Positions 1 through 8,031 of a stretch of 35,503 nt of DNA are shown in pieces (positions within the stretch are counted from its first letter, which is position 1; each line of letters starts with the position of its first letter). Source of the stretch: an uncultured SAR116 cluster alpha proteobacterium (GTDB taxonomy: Bacteria > Pseudomonadota > Alphaproteobacteria > Puniceispirillales > Marisalimonadaceae); assembly GCA_902530325.1 (NCBI GenBank), contig CACAAB010000016.1, forward strand, positions 1 to 35,503, in the 5' to 3' direction. Both the position numbers and the translations under genes were made by a program. The notes beneath the pieces were generated by a model. It did not search any database. It saw nothing but the letters and a program-made list of their open reading frames with translations, and was not told where the DNA came from.

Positions 1-388
1 CTTTTCTTGCTATATTTTGTTCTTCTAATTTAATTTTTTTCGGTGAAAACCAAGTTTGTAATATTGACTCACCTGTTTGATTTGGAGGTACCATCATTAG
101 GTTATCTTTAACTGTTAAAGAAGAAAACTCATGTGCAATTTGAAAAGTTCTTAAAATACCAAGATTAAATAATTGGTGAGGTTCATAGCCAGTTATGTCA
201 ATTTTATTTAATTCTACAATTCCTGAATCTGGTTTAATAGAGCCATTGATTATATTAAATAAAGTAGTCTTGCCTGCGCCGTTAGGACCAATTAGTGCTG
301 TAATTGATGACTTTTCAATTTCTAAAGAAATGTTGTTTATGGCTCTTATACCACCAAAACTTTTGTAAAGGTTTTTAATTCCAAGCAT
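1..388 (-). CDS. livG: Branched-chain amino acid type ABC transporter ATP-binding protein (LivG-like), C-terminus cut by window edge
   Basis: The first 129 codons of an ABC ATPase are present; the rest lies beyond the left edge. The protein begins MLGIKNLYKSFGG, the usual LivG opening. Walker A GPNGAGKT is at residues 34-41, and the Q-loop (RTFQ) is followed by the LivG-typical stretch SSLTVKDNLMM. The Walker B and signature motifs would lie off-window. The family powers uptake of branched-chain amino acids or other amides and carboxylates from the inner face of the membrane. It lies 47 bases after the livK-like gene on the same strand, so the two probably form one transporter. The start codon sits directly after the U-tract of a terminator-like hairpin and has no Shine-Dalgarno, which suggests weak or coupled translation. 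The family call is firm; the substrate is not known. Confidence 0.9.
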   Translation of the reverse strand, partial: MLGIKNLYKSFGGIRAINNISLEIEKSSITALIGPNGAGKTTLFNIINGSIKPDSGIVELNKIDITGYEPHQLFNLGILRTFQIAHEFSSLTVKDNLMMVPPNQTGESILQTWFSPKKIKLEEQNIARK

Positions 389-390
389 AT

Positions 391-426
391 AAAAAAAAGA
401 AAGGCTTAAGAAAATATCCTAAGCCT
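391..426 (-). terminator. Terminator-like hairpin between livK and livG
   Basis: The inverted repeat AGGCTTA (402-408) and TAAGCCT (420-426) has an 11-base loop. Read on the minus strand it is followed by TTTCTTTTTTTT, an intrinsic-terminator layout. It lies just after the livK stop codon and ends three bases before the livG start, so it probably stops part of the transcripts and lowers livG expression relative to livK. Confidence 0.7.
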
Positions 427-435
427 CTTCTAATT

Positions 436-1614
436 TTACCTATAACCAACTTTGTTGGTTTTTTGGTTATCGATTAATATTTCGGCAAAACTTCCTGATG
501 ACTCGCCAGCACCTACAAGCTCTAAGGCTGTTGCTCCAACATAGTCTATATCCTTTCCTGCCTTAATTAATTTTAGTGCTTTACCAAGTTCACCTGGAAA
601 AATCTTCTCTCCAGGAGCGTTTGCTACATCCATAACACTAGCTTTAAAAACATTACTTTTAGTGGATTTTGACTTTTCCATTGCAAGCATAATTAAAGCC
701 GCAGCATCATAAGACTCAGGTCCGTAGGGCCCAGACTCAAAACCTGCCGCTTTTGCTAATTCTGAATATTTAGCTGCGCCTGGGCTGTCTGTACCTGGAA
801 CAGATCCAATTGATCCATTGAGATCTGGACCAATAGCTTTTGGAAGAGAGTCACCAATCATACCATCTGGTAAGAAAAATTTATTAAATGCGTCTGCATC
901 TAATGATGCTTGTATTATACCCTTACCTCCCTGATCAAGGTAGCCTGCGACTATCAAAATATCACCGCCAGCTTGGGCAAGAGCAGCAACTTCAGCACTG
1001 TAGTCAGCTTTACCATCCTCATGAGATGCTGTTATGGTAATTTTACCTCCTTTAGAGGTGAAGTTTTTTTGAATACTTGCAGCTAAGCCTTTTCCATAGT
1101 CATTGTTTGTATGTGATAAGGCAGCCGTTTTAAAACCTTTTTCCATTAATAAATCTGCTATAACTTCACCTTGTCTGGCGTCTGATGGTGCGGTTCTAAA
1201 AAACAAGCCATTATCAGGCTCAGTTGATAGTGCTGGCGATGTTGCAGATGGAGATATCATAACAATACCATTTGGCATTGCTACGTTTTTTAAAACAGCA
1301 GTAGTGACACCAGAGCAATCAGCACCCATTATAGCATTCACTTTTTCTGCAGTAATCAATCTTTCTGCAGCTGCTTGAGCAGCAGCAGCGTCAACACATG
1401 TTGAGTCACCTCTGACACTATCTATTTTTCCATGAGTAAAGTTACCTGATTTATTTACTTCATCAATAGCCATTTCAGCACTTTTAGCCATCACAGGTGC
1501 TAAAGATTCAATAGGACCTGTAAATCCAAGAATTATTCCAATTTTTACATTATCTGCAATAGCTGGAAAAATTAAGAATATTGATAGCATAAATGAAATT
1601 AATGTTTTTTTCAT
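436..1614 (-). CDS. livK: Branched-chain amino acid type ABC transporter periplasmic substrate-binding protein (LivK-like)
   Basis: This 392-residue periplasmic binding protein is of the type 1 (Peripla_BP_6, Leu/Ile/Val-binding) fold. It has a clear signal peptide (MKKTLISFMLSIFLIFPAIA), then VKIGIILGFTGP, the usual first strand and loop of the family. Around residues 115-150 it has the family pattern MISPSATSPALS...FFRTAPSD. It would capture an amino acid or related solute in the periplasm and pass it to a LivHMGF membrane complex, of which only LivG is in the window. The start is supported by AAGGGGAA a few bases upstream. The previous gene on this strand ends 133 bases away, so it probably has its own promoter. 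Some family members bind amides, aromatic acids or polyols, so the ligand is open. Confidence 0.9.
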   Translation of the reverse strand: MKKTLISFMLSIFLIFPAIADNVKIGIILGFTGPIESLAPVMAKSAEMAIDEVNKSGNFTHGKIDSVRGDSTCVDAAAAQAAAERLITAEKVNAIMGADCSGVTTAVLKNVAMPNGIVMISPSATSPALSTEPDNGLFFRTAPSDARQGEVIADLLMEKGFKTAALSHTNNDYGKGLAASIQKNFTSKGGKITITASHEDGKADYSAEVAALAQAGGDILIVAGYLDQGGKGIIQASLDADAFNKFFLPDGMIGDSLPKAIGPDLNGSIGSVPGTDSPGAAKYSELAKAAGFESGPYGPESYDAAALIMLAMEKSKSTKSNVFKASVMDVANAPGEKIFPGELGKALKLIKAGKDIDYVGATALELVGAGESSGSFAEILIDNQKTNKVGYR

Positions 1615-1747
1615 ATATGTTCCCCTTATAATTTATAATAGTAATTAATTTATAAAGAAATTATGTAATTATGCGAATCAAATTTGAAATTATATTATGT
1701 TGAGTATGACTACCAAACTAACAAATAACCATGCCAATTTGTAAAAA

Positions 1748-3151
1748 TCACATCATCAAATCGGGTAGCCAAGTTATTATTGCAGGAAACATTATTAATA
1801 CTAAAATAGTTAAAATATCTGCAATAAAAAATATGGTTACTCCTTTAAATACGTCTGTTACAGGTATATCTTTTCTTACACCAGCAACAACAAAACAATT
1901 CAGACCAATAGGTGGGGTAATTAGGCACACTTCTGCCATTTTGACTACTATTATCCCAAACCATACACTTACTTGATTAAATGTCATTCCAAAAGGACTT
2001 TGATCTGCAGTTACATCTGGGCCACCATTTAAGAGAATAATTGCTGGATAAACAACTGGTAAGGTTAATAATAAAAGTCCAATTGCATCAATAAACATAC
2101 CTAAAACCACATAACCAAGTAAAATCAAAATTAGTACAATGTAAGGATCAAAAGGTAATGAAATAATCCAATTAGCAAAAGTTTCTGGTAATCCTGAGAA
2201 TCCAAGAAATCTAACAAAAATTAATACGCCCCATATAATTGAAAAAATCATTGCAACGAGTTTAGCAGTTTCAATTAATGCAAAATTGAGTGAATTTAGT
2301 TTTAAACCCCTCATTATAGCTATGATCAGTACTACAAATGCACCTAAAGCGCCAGCCTCGGTTGGGGTTGCCCAACCAGCGTAAATTGCACTAATAATTA
2401 CAGAAATTACAATTGCTATTGGAATCACCCCTGGAAGAGCTCTGATTTTCTCATTAAGCGTATACCTTCTACCTGGAGGTCCTAAGTTAGGGTTAATTTT
2501 AGCCCAGATAATTATTATTGCACCATAGACTACTGCTGAAAATACTCCTGGTAAGAAACCTGCTAGTAATAAAGCTCCAACTGATTCCTCAACAATTATT
2601 GCATATATAACTAAAATAGCAGAAGGTGGTATTAATGACGCAAGGGTTCCACCTGCTGCGACTACTCCTGCAGCCAATTTTCGATCATATCCCTCTTTTA
2701 ACATCTCTGGTATAGCTACCCTTGAAAAAACTGCGGCTGTAGCTGTTGAGGCTCCAGAAACAGCAGCAAAACCAGCAGTTGCAAAAACTGTAGCAACTGC
2801 GAGACCACCAGGGACAAAACCAATCCAGGCTTTTGCACAGTCATATAGCTGTCTGGTCATTCCAGCTTGGTAGGCCAAAAATCCTATCAAAATAAAAATA
2901 GGCAATAATCCAAGAACAAATGTTACAGACTTAGAGTAGGGAATAGCACCAATGTTAGCGAGAGCGGGACCAACACCTATTAATTCAACTAACCCAATCA
3001 TACCAGCAATACTTGCTGCAAATACGACTCTTACACCAGAAACAACTAAGATTAGTAAAATAATAGTACAAATTATACCAACTGTCGTAGGGTCTTCATA
3101 CCCAATTCCAAAAATCCCTGATGGTTGTCCATTTAGTAATTTACTAAACAT
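1748..3151 (-). CDS. dctM: TRAP transporter large permease subunit DctM (first TRAP system)
   Basis: This 467-residue, very hydrophobic protein with about a dozen membrane segments is normal DctM length. Family signatures visible are SGASTATAAVFSRVAIPEM, LIPPSAILVIYA and GMFIDAIGLLLLTLPVVYP. DctM is the Na+-coupled elevator-type transport domain of TRAP carriers in the inner membrane. It starts 3 bases after the dctQ stop, with AAGGAC inside the dctQ end acting as its ribosome binding site, so the two are translationally coupled. The N-terminus (about 20 residues before the first helix) is slightly longer than usual. Substrate is not predictable from the permease; TRAP ligands are usually carboxylates or sulfonates. 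Confidence 0.95.
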   Translation of the reverse strand: MFSKLLNGQPSGIFGIGYEDPTTVGIICTIILLILVVSGVRVVFAASIAGMIGLVELIGVGPALANIGAIPYSKSVTFVLGLLPIFILIGFLAYQAGMTRQLYDCAKAWIGFVPGGLAVATVFATAGFAAVSGASTATAAVFSRVAIPEMLKEGYDRKLAAGVVAAGGTLASLIPPSAILVIYAIIVEESVGALLLAGFLPGVFSAVVYGAIIIIWAKINPNLGPPGRRYTLNEKIRALPGVIPIAIVISVIISAIYAGWATPTEAGALGAFVVLIIAIMRGLKLNSLNFALIETAKLVAMIFSIIWGVLIFVRFLGFSGLPETFANWIISLPFDPYIVLILILLGYVVLGMFIDAIGLLLLTLPVVYPAIILLNGGPDVTADQSPFGMTFNQVSVWFGIIVVKMAEVCLITPPIGLNCFVVAGVRKDIPVTDVFKGVTIFFIADILTILVLIMFPAIITWLPDLMM

Positions 3152-3154
3152 TAA

Positions 3155-3730
3155 TCAGTCCTTAATTACCTTTATTTCTTCATTTGCTAGTTCTTCAGGT
3201 GTTTTCATAATTGGAATAGCTATTGGCTCTAAGTTTTTATATAATATCATTCTTAAAAAACCAAATATTTCAAGGAACAGTCTTAGTGCCCATATAGTAA
3301 AGGCAATTGGAACAAGTATTTTTGCTGGCCATGTAGGATATAAGTAGTCGTAGGTTGTATCACCTATTTTATATGCATCAATTGCAAATAACCAACTATA
3401 ATAAATTAATATTAAAACAACTAAGAAAGAAAAGATTGTAGAAAAAAATTCAAGTAGCCACTTAGCACGACCTTTTAAATTTCCAACTAAAAGCTCCATT
3501 CTAATATGTGCATCAAGTCGCTGAGCGTATGCAACACCTAAAAAAGCAAAAATTGAAATTGATAGTTCTGATAATTCTAAATATCCTGGCCACGGATAAC
3601 CTAACACCCTTGATATAATTTGAAATGATGTAAGTATCATCACAACAAACAAAGAAATACCAGATATTTTTATTAAATAATCTTCGAATACACTGAGGTA
3701 ATTATTTGATTTAGTTAAAATTTTAGACAT
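3155..3730 (-). CDS. dctQ: TRAP transporter small permease subunit DctQ (first TRAP system)
   Basis: This 191-residue protein has four hydrophobic segments, as expected for DctQ, the scaffold that holds DctM and docks the binding protein. The conserved region after the second helix reads ISRVLGYPWPGYLELSE and then AFLGVAYAQRLDAHIRME, the classic DctQ pattern of an aromatic loop followed by a charged H-x-R-M-E segment. A charged C-terminal tail (about residues 170-191) follows the last helix. It lies between dctP and dctM of the same operon. No Shine-Dalgarno precedes its start: the upstream bases are the U-tract of a strong hairpin, so its expression is probably set well below that of dctP. 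Confidence 0.92.
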   Translation of the reverse strand: MSKILTKSNNYLSVFEDYLIKISGISLFVVMILTSFQIISRVLGYPWPGYLELSELSISIFAFLGVAYAQRLDAHIRMELLVGNLKGRAKWLLEFFSTIFSFLVVLILIYYSWLFAIDAYKIGDTTYDYLYPTWPAKILVPIAFTIWALRLFLEIFGFLRMILYKNLEPIAIPIMKTPEELANEEIKVIKD

Positions 3731-3741
3731 TTAAAAAATTA

Positions 3742-3769
3742 GCATGTGTGTAAAAAATTACACACATGC
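3742..3769 (-). terminator. Perfect 12-bp hairpin between dctP and dctQ (first TRAP system)
   Basis: GCATGTGTGTAA (3742-3753) pairs perfectly with 3758-3769 around a 4-base loop. On the minus strand the stem is followed by TAATTTTTTAA and then directly by the dctQ start codon. It can act as a partial intrinsic terminator, or as a 3' mRNA-stabilising stem for dctP. Either would give more binding protein than permease. Confidence 0.7.
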
Positions 3770-3779
3770 CAAGATATAA

Positions 3780-4805
3780 CTATTTTGCAGTTGCAAAAAT
3801 TAAATCTAGTAATGCTTGAGCGTCAAATTTATCTTTATTTGCATTTACCCAAGCGTCCCAAACAGGTTTACCTGCTGTTTTTCTAAACTCAGCTAAAGTT
3901 TTTTCGTCATACTTTATTTCTTTAAGTTTGGATTTAAACATTGGTAAATTTTTATCATCAGCTTTTTTATAAGCAGCTTTCATTGAAGCTAATGCTTCAG
4001 GCTTTAAATCTTGAAGCAGTTTTTGATATTGTTTAGGTAGTTTGTTGTATGAAGTTTTGTTTATGACATATGGGCAGTCAGAGGTTCCTGGTGATAAATT
4101 AGCGGTATACCATTCGGCAACTTCATGAATCTTATATGCAGCGTGAGCATATGTATAAGGAAAAGAAACAGCATCCACAGCACCTCTTGAAATTAATGTA
4201 TAAACTTCACTAGCTGGAACAGTTTGTCTTATAGCTCCTAATTTTTCCATAGCTTTACCTACACCACCACCAGCACGAACTCTCATTCCTTTAAAATCTG
4301 ACAAGCTAGTTGGTGGTTTTCCTTTACCTAAGAACTCATATTGAGGAAGATTAGACGTCATATATAGCATAGCATTCCATTTAGCCAACTGACCTGAGAC
4401 AATTGGATGATCATACACAGCTTGTCTAATCTTTGCATCTTTATCAAAATCTCCCATTGGTAGAAACGGCATAGTTAAAACCATTAATCCTGCATTTTTA
4501 CCTGGGTGGTAAAAATTACAAAAAGCAGCCATTTCAAATGAGTTCGCTTTTAATCCATCTAAGTTTTCTTTTGATTTAGAGAGTTGTCCTCCATAGAAAA
4601 TCTTTAGTTTAAATTTACCATTAGTTTCTTCAGACAATCTTTTTGATAATGTTTCTGCGCCCTCAGTAAAAGCTCTTCTTTTTCCCCAAAGACTAAATTT
4701 CCAAAAAACATCTGGTCCATCAACAGCGGCAAGAACTAAATTTGCATATATGTTTGACATAAGAACCATCAAACCAACTGCAATAATTCTCTTAATATTA
4801 ATCAT
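3780..4805 (-). CDS. dctP: TRAP transporter periplasmic solute-binding protein DctP (first TRAP system)
   Basis: This 341-residue DctP-family protein has a signal peptide (about residues 1-27, ending VLAA). The mature part has the usual layout: a segment with YGGQL near residue 71, then LSDFKGMRVRAGG near 168-180. R177 of that segment corresponds to the conserved arginine that binds the ligand carboxylate in TRAP binding proteins. ISRGAVDAVSFPYTYAHAAYKI matches the family's helix before the second lobe; it is split here as ISRGAVDAVSF (about 205-215) and the following residues. GGAGGAAAT precedes the start. A possible promoter (TTGACT at 4857-4862, TATGAA at 4832-4837) has an over-long 19-base spacer and is weak evidence. 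It is first in a dctP-dctQ-dctM operon. The ligand is probably a carboxylate; its identity is unknown. Confidence 0.93.
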   Translation of the reverse strand: MINIKRIIAVGLMVLMSNIYANLVLAAVDGPDVFWKFSLWGKRRAFTEGAETLSKRLSEETNGKFKLKIFYGGQLSKSKENLDGLKANSFEMAAFCNFYHPGKNAGLMVLTMPFLPMGDFDKDAKIRQAVYDHPIVSGQLAKWNAMLYMTSNLPQYEFLGKGKPPTSLSDFKGMRVRAGGGVGKAMEKLGAIRQTVPASEVYTLISRGAVDAVSFPYTYAHAAYKIHEVAEWYTANLSPGTSDCPYVINKTSYNKLPKQYQKLLQDLKPEALASMKAAYKKADDKNLPMFKSKLKEIKYDEKTLAEFRKTAGKPVWDAWVNANKDKFDAQALLDLIFATAK

Positions 4806-4936
4806 TTATTTCCTCCAAATTTATATATCATTTCATACTCATCATATATAAGTAAAAGTCAAATAAGAAATATTAACAGATTAAATAAAAATACCATTAT
4901 GAGATTTTACAAGTAAGCTAGAGTTAAAAATTAATT

Positions 4937-6253
4937 TCAAAAAATTTTGAGAAGAAATAGTGTAATACCAGGAAAAGAAAATAAAAGTATAACTCTTAAT
5001 ATATCACTAAACAAAAATGGCAAAACTCCTTTGAAAGTTTCAGTAATGCTTACATCCCCAGCCATCTTATTGATAATAAAAACATTTAATCCAACTGGAG
5101 GTGTGATTAATCCTACTTCTACGACAATAAGTGTTAATATTCCAAACCATATTGCTGTCTCCTCAGCAGGCATTCCAAAATCCAATGTCATTATCAAAGG
5201 GAAAAAAACTGGTATGGTTAGTAATATCATTGCTAGGCTATCCATTAAACAGCCTAAAAACAGATATAACACAAGAATACATGCTACAATCAAATAAGGT
5301 GAAAAGTTATTTTTTAATGCAATCTCACCTAGTTGGTTAGGGAGTTGTGTTAATGCTATAAATGAGTTAAAAAATTCAGCACCTAAAAGTACTAAAAATA
5401 TCATAGCAGAAGTAATTGCTGTACTCTCTATCACATCAACTAAGTCACCAAATTTAAAGTTTTTATTAGAAATTGCTATCAGACCTGCTCCGCCAGCTCC
5501 TATAGCACCACCTTCTGTTGGAGTAAACCAACCTAAATAAATACCCCCGATCATAACTAAAAAAATTAGAATGATCTGCCAAATATTCTTAAATAAAGAT
5601 AACCTTTCTTTCCAGCCAACTCTTTCCTTTATGGGTCCTGAACCTTTTACAAATCTAACATATAAACCAATTGCAAATATGTATCCCAGAGCTGCTAAAA
5701 TACCTGGTATAAAGGCAGCTAAAAACATTTTAGCAATATTTTGTTCTGTTAAAATTGAATAGATGATTAGTATAACTGACGGTGGAATTAATATACCCAG
5801 GGTACCTCCAGCCGCTAGGGTGCCTGTACTTAAAGCTCCAGAATATCCAAGTCTTCTTAATTCTGGTAATGCAACCTTACCCATTGTTGCAGCTGTAGCA
5901 AGTGACGAGCCACAAATTGCTCCAAATCCCGCACAGGCTCCAATTGCTGCCATTGCAACACCGCCTTTTCTGTGACCAAGGCATGCTCCAGTGAATTTAA
6001 AAAGTGCCTCACTCATACCTGCTTTACCTGCAAAATTTCCCATTAATAAAAATAGTGGAATGACAGATAAAGAGTAATTAGAAAATAAATGCCAAGCACT
6101 AGTTTTAACTTGCGATAAAATAGGAAGCCACCCAGCTATTATAATTGTCCCAGAGCAACCAACTATTAACATTGCTAGTCCAATCGGAACTCTTAATGCA
6201 AGCATTGAAAATAATATTGGAAAAGCAACAATGCCTAGTGTAAATTTTTCCAT
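4937..6253 (-). CDS. dctM: TRAP transporter large permease subunit DctM (second TRAP system)
   Basis: This 438-residue integral membrane protein carries DctM signatures GSSLATAATMGKVALPEL, LIPPSVILIIYSIL and GCLMDSLAMILLTIPVFFP. I place the start at MEKFTLGIVAF (6253) rather than at an upstream in-frame codon at 6358. The longer reading would overlap dctQ by about 100 bases and adds a polar stretch unlike the family, whereas 6253 lies 5 bases after the dctQ stop with GGAAAG as ribosome binding site. It forms the transport domain of the second TRAP carrier, divergent from the aromatic operon. It resembles the first DctM only at family level, so the two systems probably carry different solutes. 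Confidence 0.94.
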   Translation of the reverse strand: MEKFTLGIVAFPILFSMLALRVPIGLAMLIVGCSGTIIIAGWLPILSQVKTSAWHLFSNYSLSVIPLFLLMGNFAGKAGMSEALFKFTGACLGHRKGGVAMAAIGACAGFGAICGSSLATAATMGKVALPELRRLGYSGALSTGTLAAGGTLGILIPPSVILIIYSILTEQNIAKMFLAAFIPGILAALGYIFAIGLYVRFVKGSGPIKERVGWKERLSLFKNIWQIILIFLVMIGGIYLGWFTPTEGGAIGAGGAGLIAISNKNFKFGDLVDVIESTAITSAMIFLVLLGAEFFNSFIALTQLPNQLGEIALKNNFSPYLIVACILVLYLFLGCLMDSLAMILLTIPVFFPLIMTLDFGMPAEETAIWFGILTLIVVEVGLITPPVGLNVFIINKMAGDVSITETFKGVLPFLFSDILRVILLFSFPGITLFLLKIF

Positions 6254-6258
6254 AAGGA

Positions 6259-6789
6259 TTACTTTCCTGTTATCTGATTTATTTTTATTGCGAAAGTATA
6301 AAAACAGCAAATTGTTAGAAGAAAGAAAGAGGCTATAACTGGAATAAAAGGTAGCCAAATTGGAAACGCTAGCAGCATAGTTTCTTCTTGATAAAGATAC
6401 ATGTCCTTAGCTCCTAAAATCATACGAGAACTAAAAAACAAAGCAACCAATCCAAATATGAGGGAACTAATAGAATCTAAAAAACTAATTTTACTTTTTG
6501 ATAATTTAGCAGTTATGAAATCTACTATAACATTACCCTCTTTGAGATGGCATAATGGTAAGAAAGATCCAATTGCAACTGCGCAAGCTATTTCAACTAA
6601 TTCAAAATCACCTAGAATAGGGGATGAAAAGACCACTCTTCCAAAAATAGAAAAAATACTAATTAAAGCAGCTATTAAAAGCACAAAGCCACCAAAGATT
6701 GCAAAATATCTAGAGATCAAATGTAAAATACGTCCAAATTTATTATTTGGACGTATTTTAAATGTAAAAAATTTTTTCCTAAAACTCAT
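6259..6789 (-). CDS. dctQ: TRAP transporter small permease subunit DctQ (second TRAP system)
   Basis: This 176-residue protein has four hydrophobic segments and the DctQ pattern GRVVFSSPILGDFELVE...GSFLPLCHLKEGNVIVDF in the middle. It starts with a basic N-terminus (MSFRKKFFTFKIRPNNKFGR) that faces the cytoplasm. It is 11 bases after the dctP stop and 5 bases before dctM. No Shine-Dalgarno is seen upstream (ATTATCCTAAAT). Codons 11-22 encode a perfect 15-bp RNA stem-loop (6725-6759), so the early coding region itself carries a structure that may limit transcription or translation past dctP. Its role is the membrane scaffold of the TRAP carrier. Confidence 0.92.
   Translation of the reverse strand: MSFRKKFFTFKIRPNNKFGRILHLISRYFAIFGGFVLLIAALISIFSIFGRVVFSSPILGDFELVEIACAVAIGSFLPLCHLKEGNVIVDFITAKLSKSKISFLDSISSLIFGLVALFFSSRMILGAKDMYLYQEETMLLAFPIWLPFIPVIASFFLLTICCFYTFAIKINQITGK
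6725..6759 (-). repeat. Perfect 15-bp stem-loop inside the start of dctQ (second TRAP system)
   Basis: AAAATACGTCCAAAT (6725-6739) pairs perfectly with 6745-6759 around a 5-base loop (TTATT). It lies within codons 11-22 of dctQ, about 30 bases after its start codon and 42 bases after the dctP stop. On the minus strand the 3' arm ends in TTTT. It occupies the same binding-protein/permease junction as the hairpins at 391-426 and 3742-3769, but here it is inside coding sequence. Confidence 0.75.
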
Positions 6790-6800
6790 ATTTAGGATAA

Positions 6801-7835
6801 TTACATCATTTTTTCATATTTTGAAATTAAAGATTTTGCAGTATCGTAAAGTTTTTGTCCATCGAGACCTTTATTGTTAGCATCTTTAATCCAATCTTGA
6901 ATAACTTCATCTGCTGCTTTTTTTATCTCAGCTAAAGGTGCTCCAGTTAAAGTGTGAAATTCACCTCCAGCTTTAACTGCTAATGCACGAGCAGGTCCTT
7001 CAAAGTCATCCCACAATACACCTGCTTGTCTAGCTAATGACATGCCTGAATTATTATCAATAACCTTTTTATGGGCCTGTGATAATGAATCGTATTTTGC
7101 CTTGTTCATTACAAAAAGAAATGGTGTCGTATAAAGCCCTCTATTTCCTGCAACATTGGTATGCGACTTAGTTAGTTCTTGGAGTTTAAACGATGGCATT
7201 ATTTCCCAAGGAACAACCATTCCTGTAATGACTCCTTTTGACAAGGAAGGTGCAACTTTTGGTATTGGCATACCAACTGGTGTGGCTCCTAACTTTTTTA
7301 ATAAACTTGTTGCTGAGCGTGTTGGACCTCTTAGCTTAAGACCTTTAAAGTCACTTACTGATTTAATTAATGTTTTTTTAGTGTGTATCATACCTGGGGC
7401 ATGAACATGAACTGCAAGAATTTTATAATCTTTAAGATCTTCAGCTCCAGCAGTTTCAACAAATTCTTGAACAGCCTGAGCAGTTATTTTTGCACTTGTT
7501 GGCATGAAAGGTAATTCAAAAACTGATAATCTTGGAAATCTTCCGGGAGTATATCCTGCAACAGTCCAAACAATATCTACAACACCTTCACGAGCTTGAT
7601 CAACTAGTTGTGGTGGTTTTCCTCCAAGCTGCATTGACGGATACATTTCAGTAATAATTTCACCGTTACTTTCTTTTTTTACCTTGTCAGCCCATGGTTT
7701 AACAAATTTAGCATTTGAATTTGCTGGCATTGGTACCATAGTGTGAAATTTTAGAGTAACCTTATCAGCTAATGCTGAAAATGATAATCCAGCACTTATA
7801 ATTGTTGTCGCTACTACGCCAATCAATTTATTCAT
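6801..7835 (-). CDS. dctP: TRAP transporter periplasmic solute-binding protein DctP (second TRAP system)
   Basis: This 344-residue DctP-family protein has a signal peptide (residues 1-23, ending SALA). Family landmarks are MYPSMQLGG (64-72), GVVDIVW (84-90), SDFKGLKLRGP (161-171, with the conserved ligand-binding arginine at R169) and a tryptophan-rich second lobe (VPWEIMPSFKL). TGGAGGAATATTA precedes the start, a strong ribosome binding site. It is first in a dctP-dctQ-dctM operon and is transcribed divergently from the ring-cleavage operon across a 196-base regulatory region. That placement makes an aromatic acid or related carboxylate a reasonable guess for its ligand, but nothing in the protein proves it. 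Confidence 0.93.
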   Translation of the reverse strand: MNKLIGVVATTIISAGLSFSALADKVTLKFHTMVPMPANSNAKFVKPWADKVKKESNGEIITEMYPSMQLGGKPPQLVDQAREGVVDIVWTVAGYTPGRFPRLSVFELPFMPTSAKITAQAVQEFVETAGAEDLKDYKILAVHVHAPGMIHTKKTLIKSVSDFKGLKLRGPTRSATSLLKKLGATPVGMPIPKVAPSLSKGVITGMVVPWEIMPSFKLQELTKSHTNVAGNRGLYTTPFLFVMNKAKYDSLSQAHKKVIDNNSGMSLARQAGVLWDDFEGPARALAVKAGGEFHTLTGAPLAEIKKAADEVIQDWIKDANNKGLDGQKLYDTAKSLISKYEKMM

Positions 7836-7879
7836 TAATATTCCTCCATTTAAAATTTTAAATAATTTTAATTTATGTA

Positions 7880-7907
7880 ATCTAAATCATTAACTAGATA
7901 TTTAGAT
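7880..7907. promoter_or_regulatory. Candidate operator: 8-bp inverted repeat upstream of dctP
   Basis: ATCTAAAT (7880-7887) and ATTTAGAT (7900-7907) form a perfect inverted repeat with half-site centres 20 bases apart, about two helical turns. It lies 45-72 bases upstream of the second dctP start, where a dimeric regulator could act. Such repeats also arise by chance in AT-rich DNA, so this is a candidate only. Confidence 0.3.
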
Positions 7908-7974
7908 AAATCAAATTCTATTTTTTAAAAAATTCTTATAATTATCATTATTTAATAATTTTGTTATAAAATAA

Positions 7975-8009
7975 TTGTTTTATTATCAAAATAATATATT
8001 CTTTGATAA
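7975..8009 (+). promoter_or_regulatory. Candidate promoter and operator of the ring-cleavage operon
   Basis: TTATCAAA (7983-7990) and TTTGATAA (8002-8009) form a perfect 8-bp inverted repeat with centres 19 bases apart. It overlaps a possible promoter, TTGTTT (7975-7980) and TATTCT (7997-8002) with a 16-base spacer. It ends 22 bases before the first gene. The IclR-family regulator encoded in the operon is the obvious candidate to bind here. Confidence 0.35.
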
Positions 8010-8031
8010 AATATTTACAGGGATTTATTTT

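Noticed and set aside
6401..6880. 159-codon open frame on the plus strand opposite dctQ and the end of dctP
   Set aside because: No ribosome binding site, no recognisable domain, and it is fully antisense to two clear genes. Several other long antisense frames (for example at 2952-3347, 13145-13594, 29381-29788 and 34549-35001) were dropped for the same reason.
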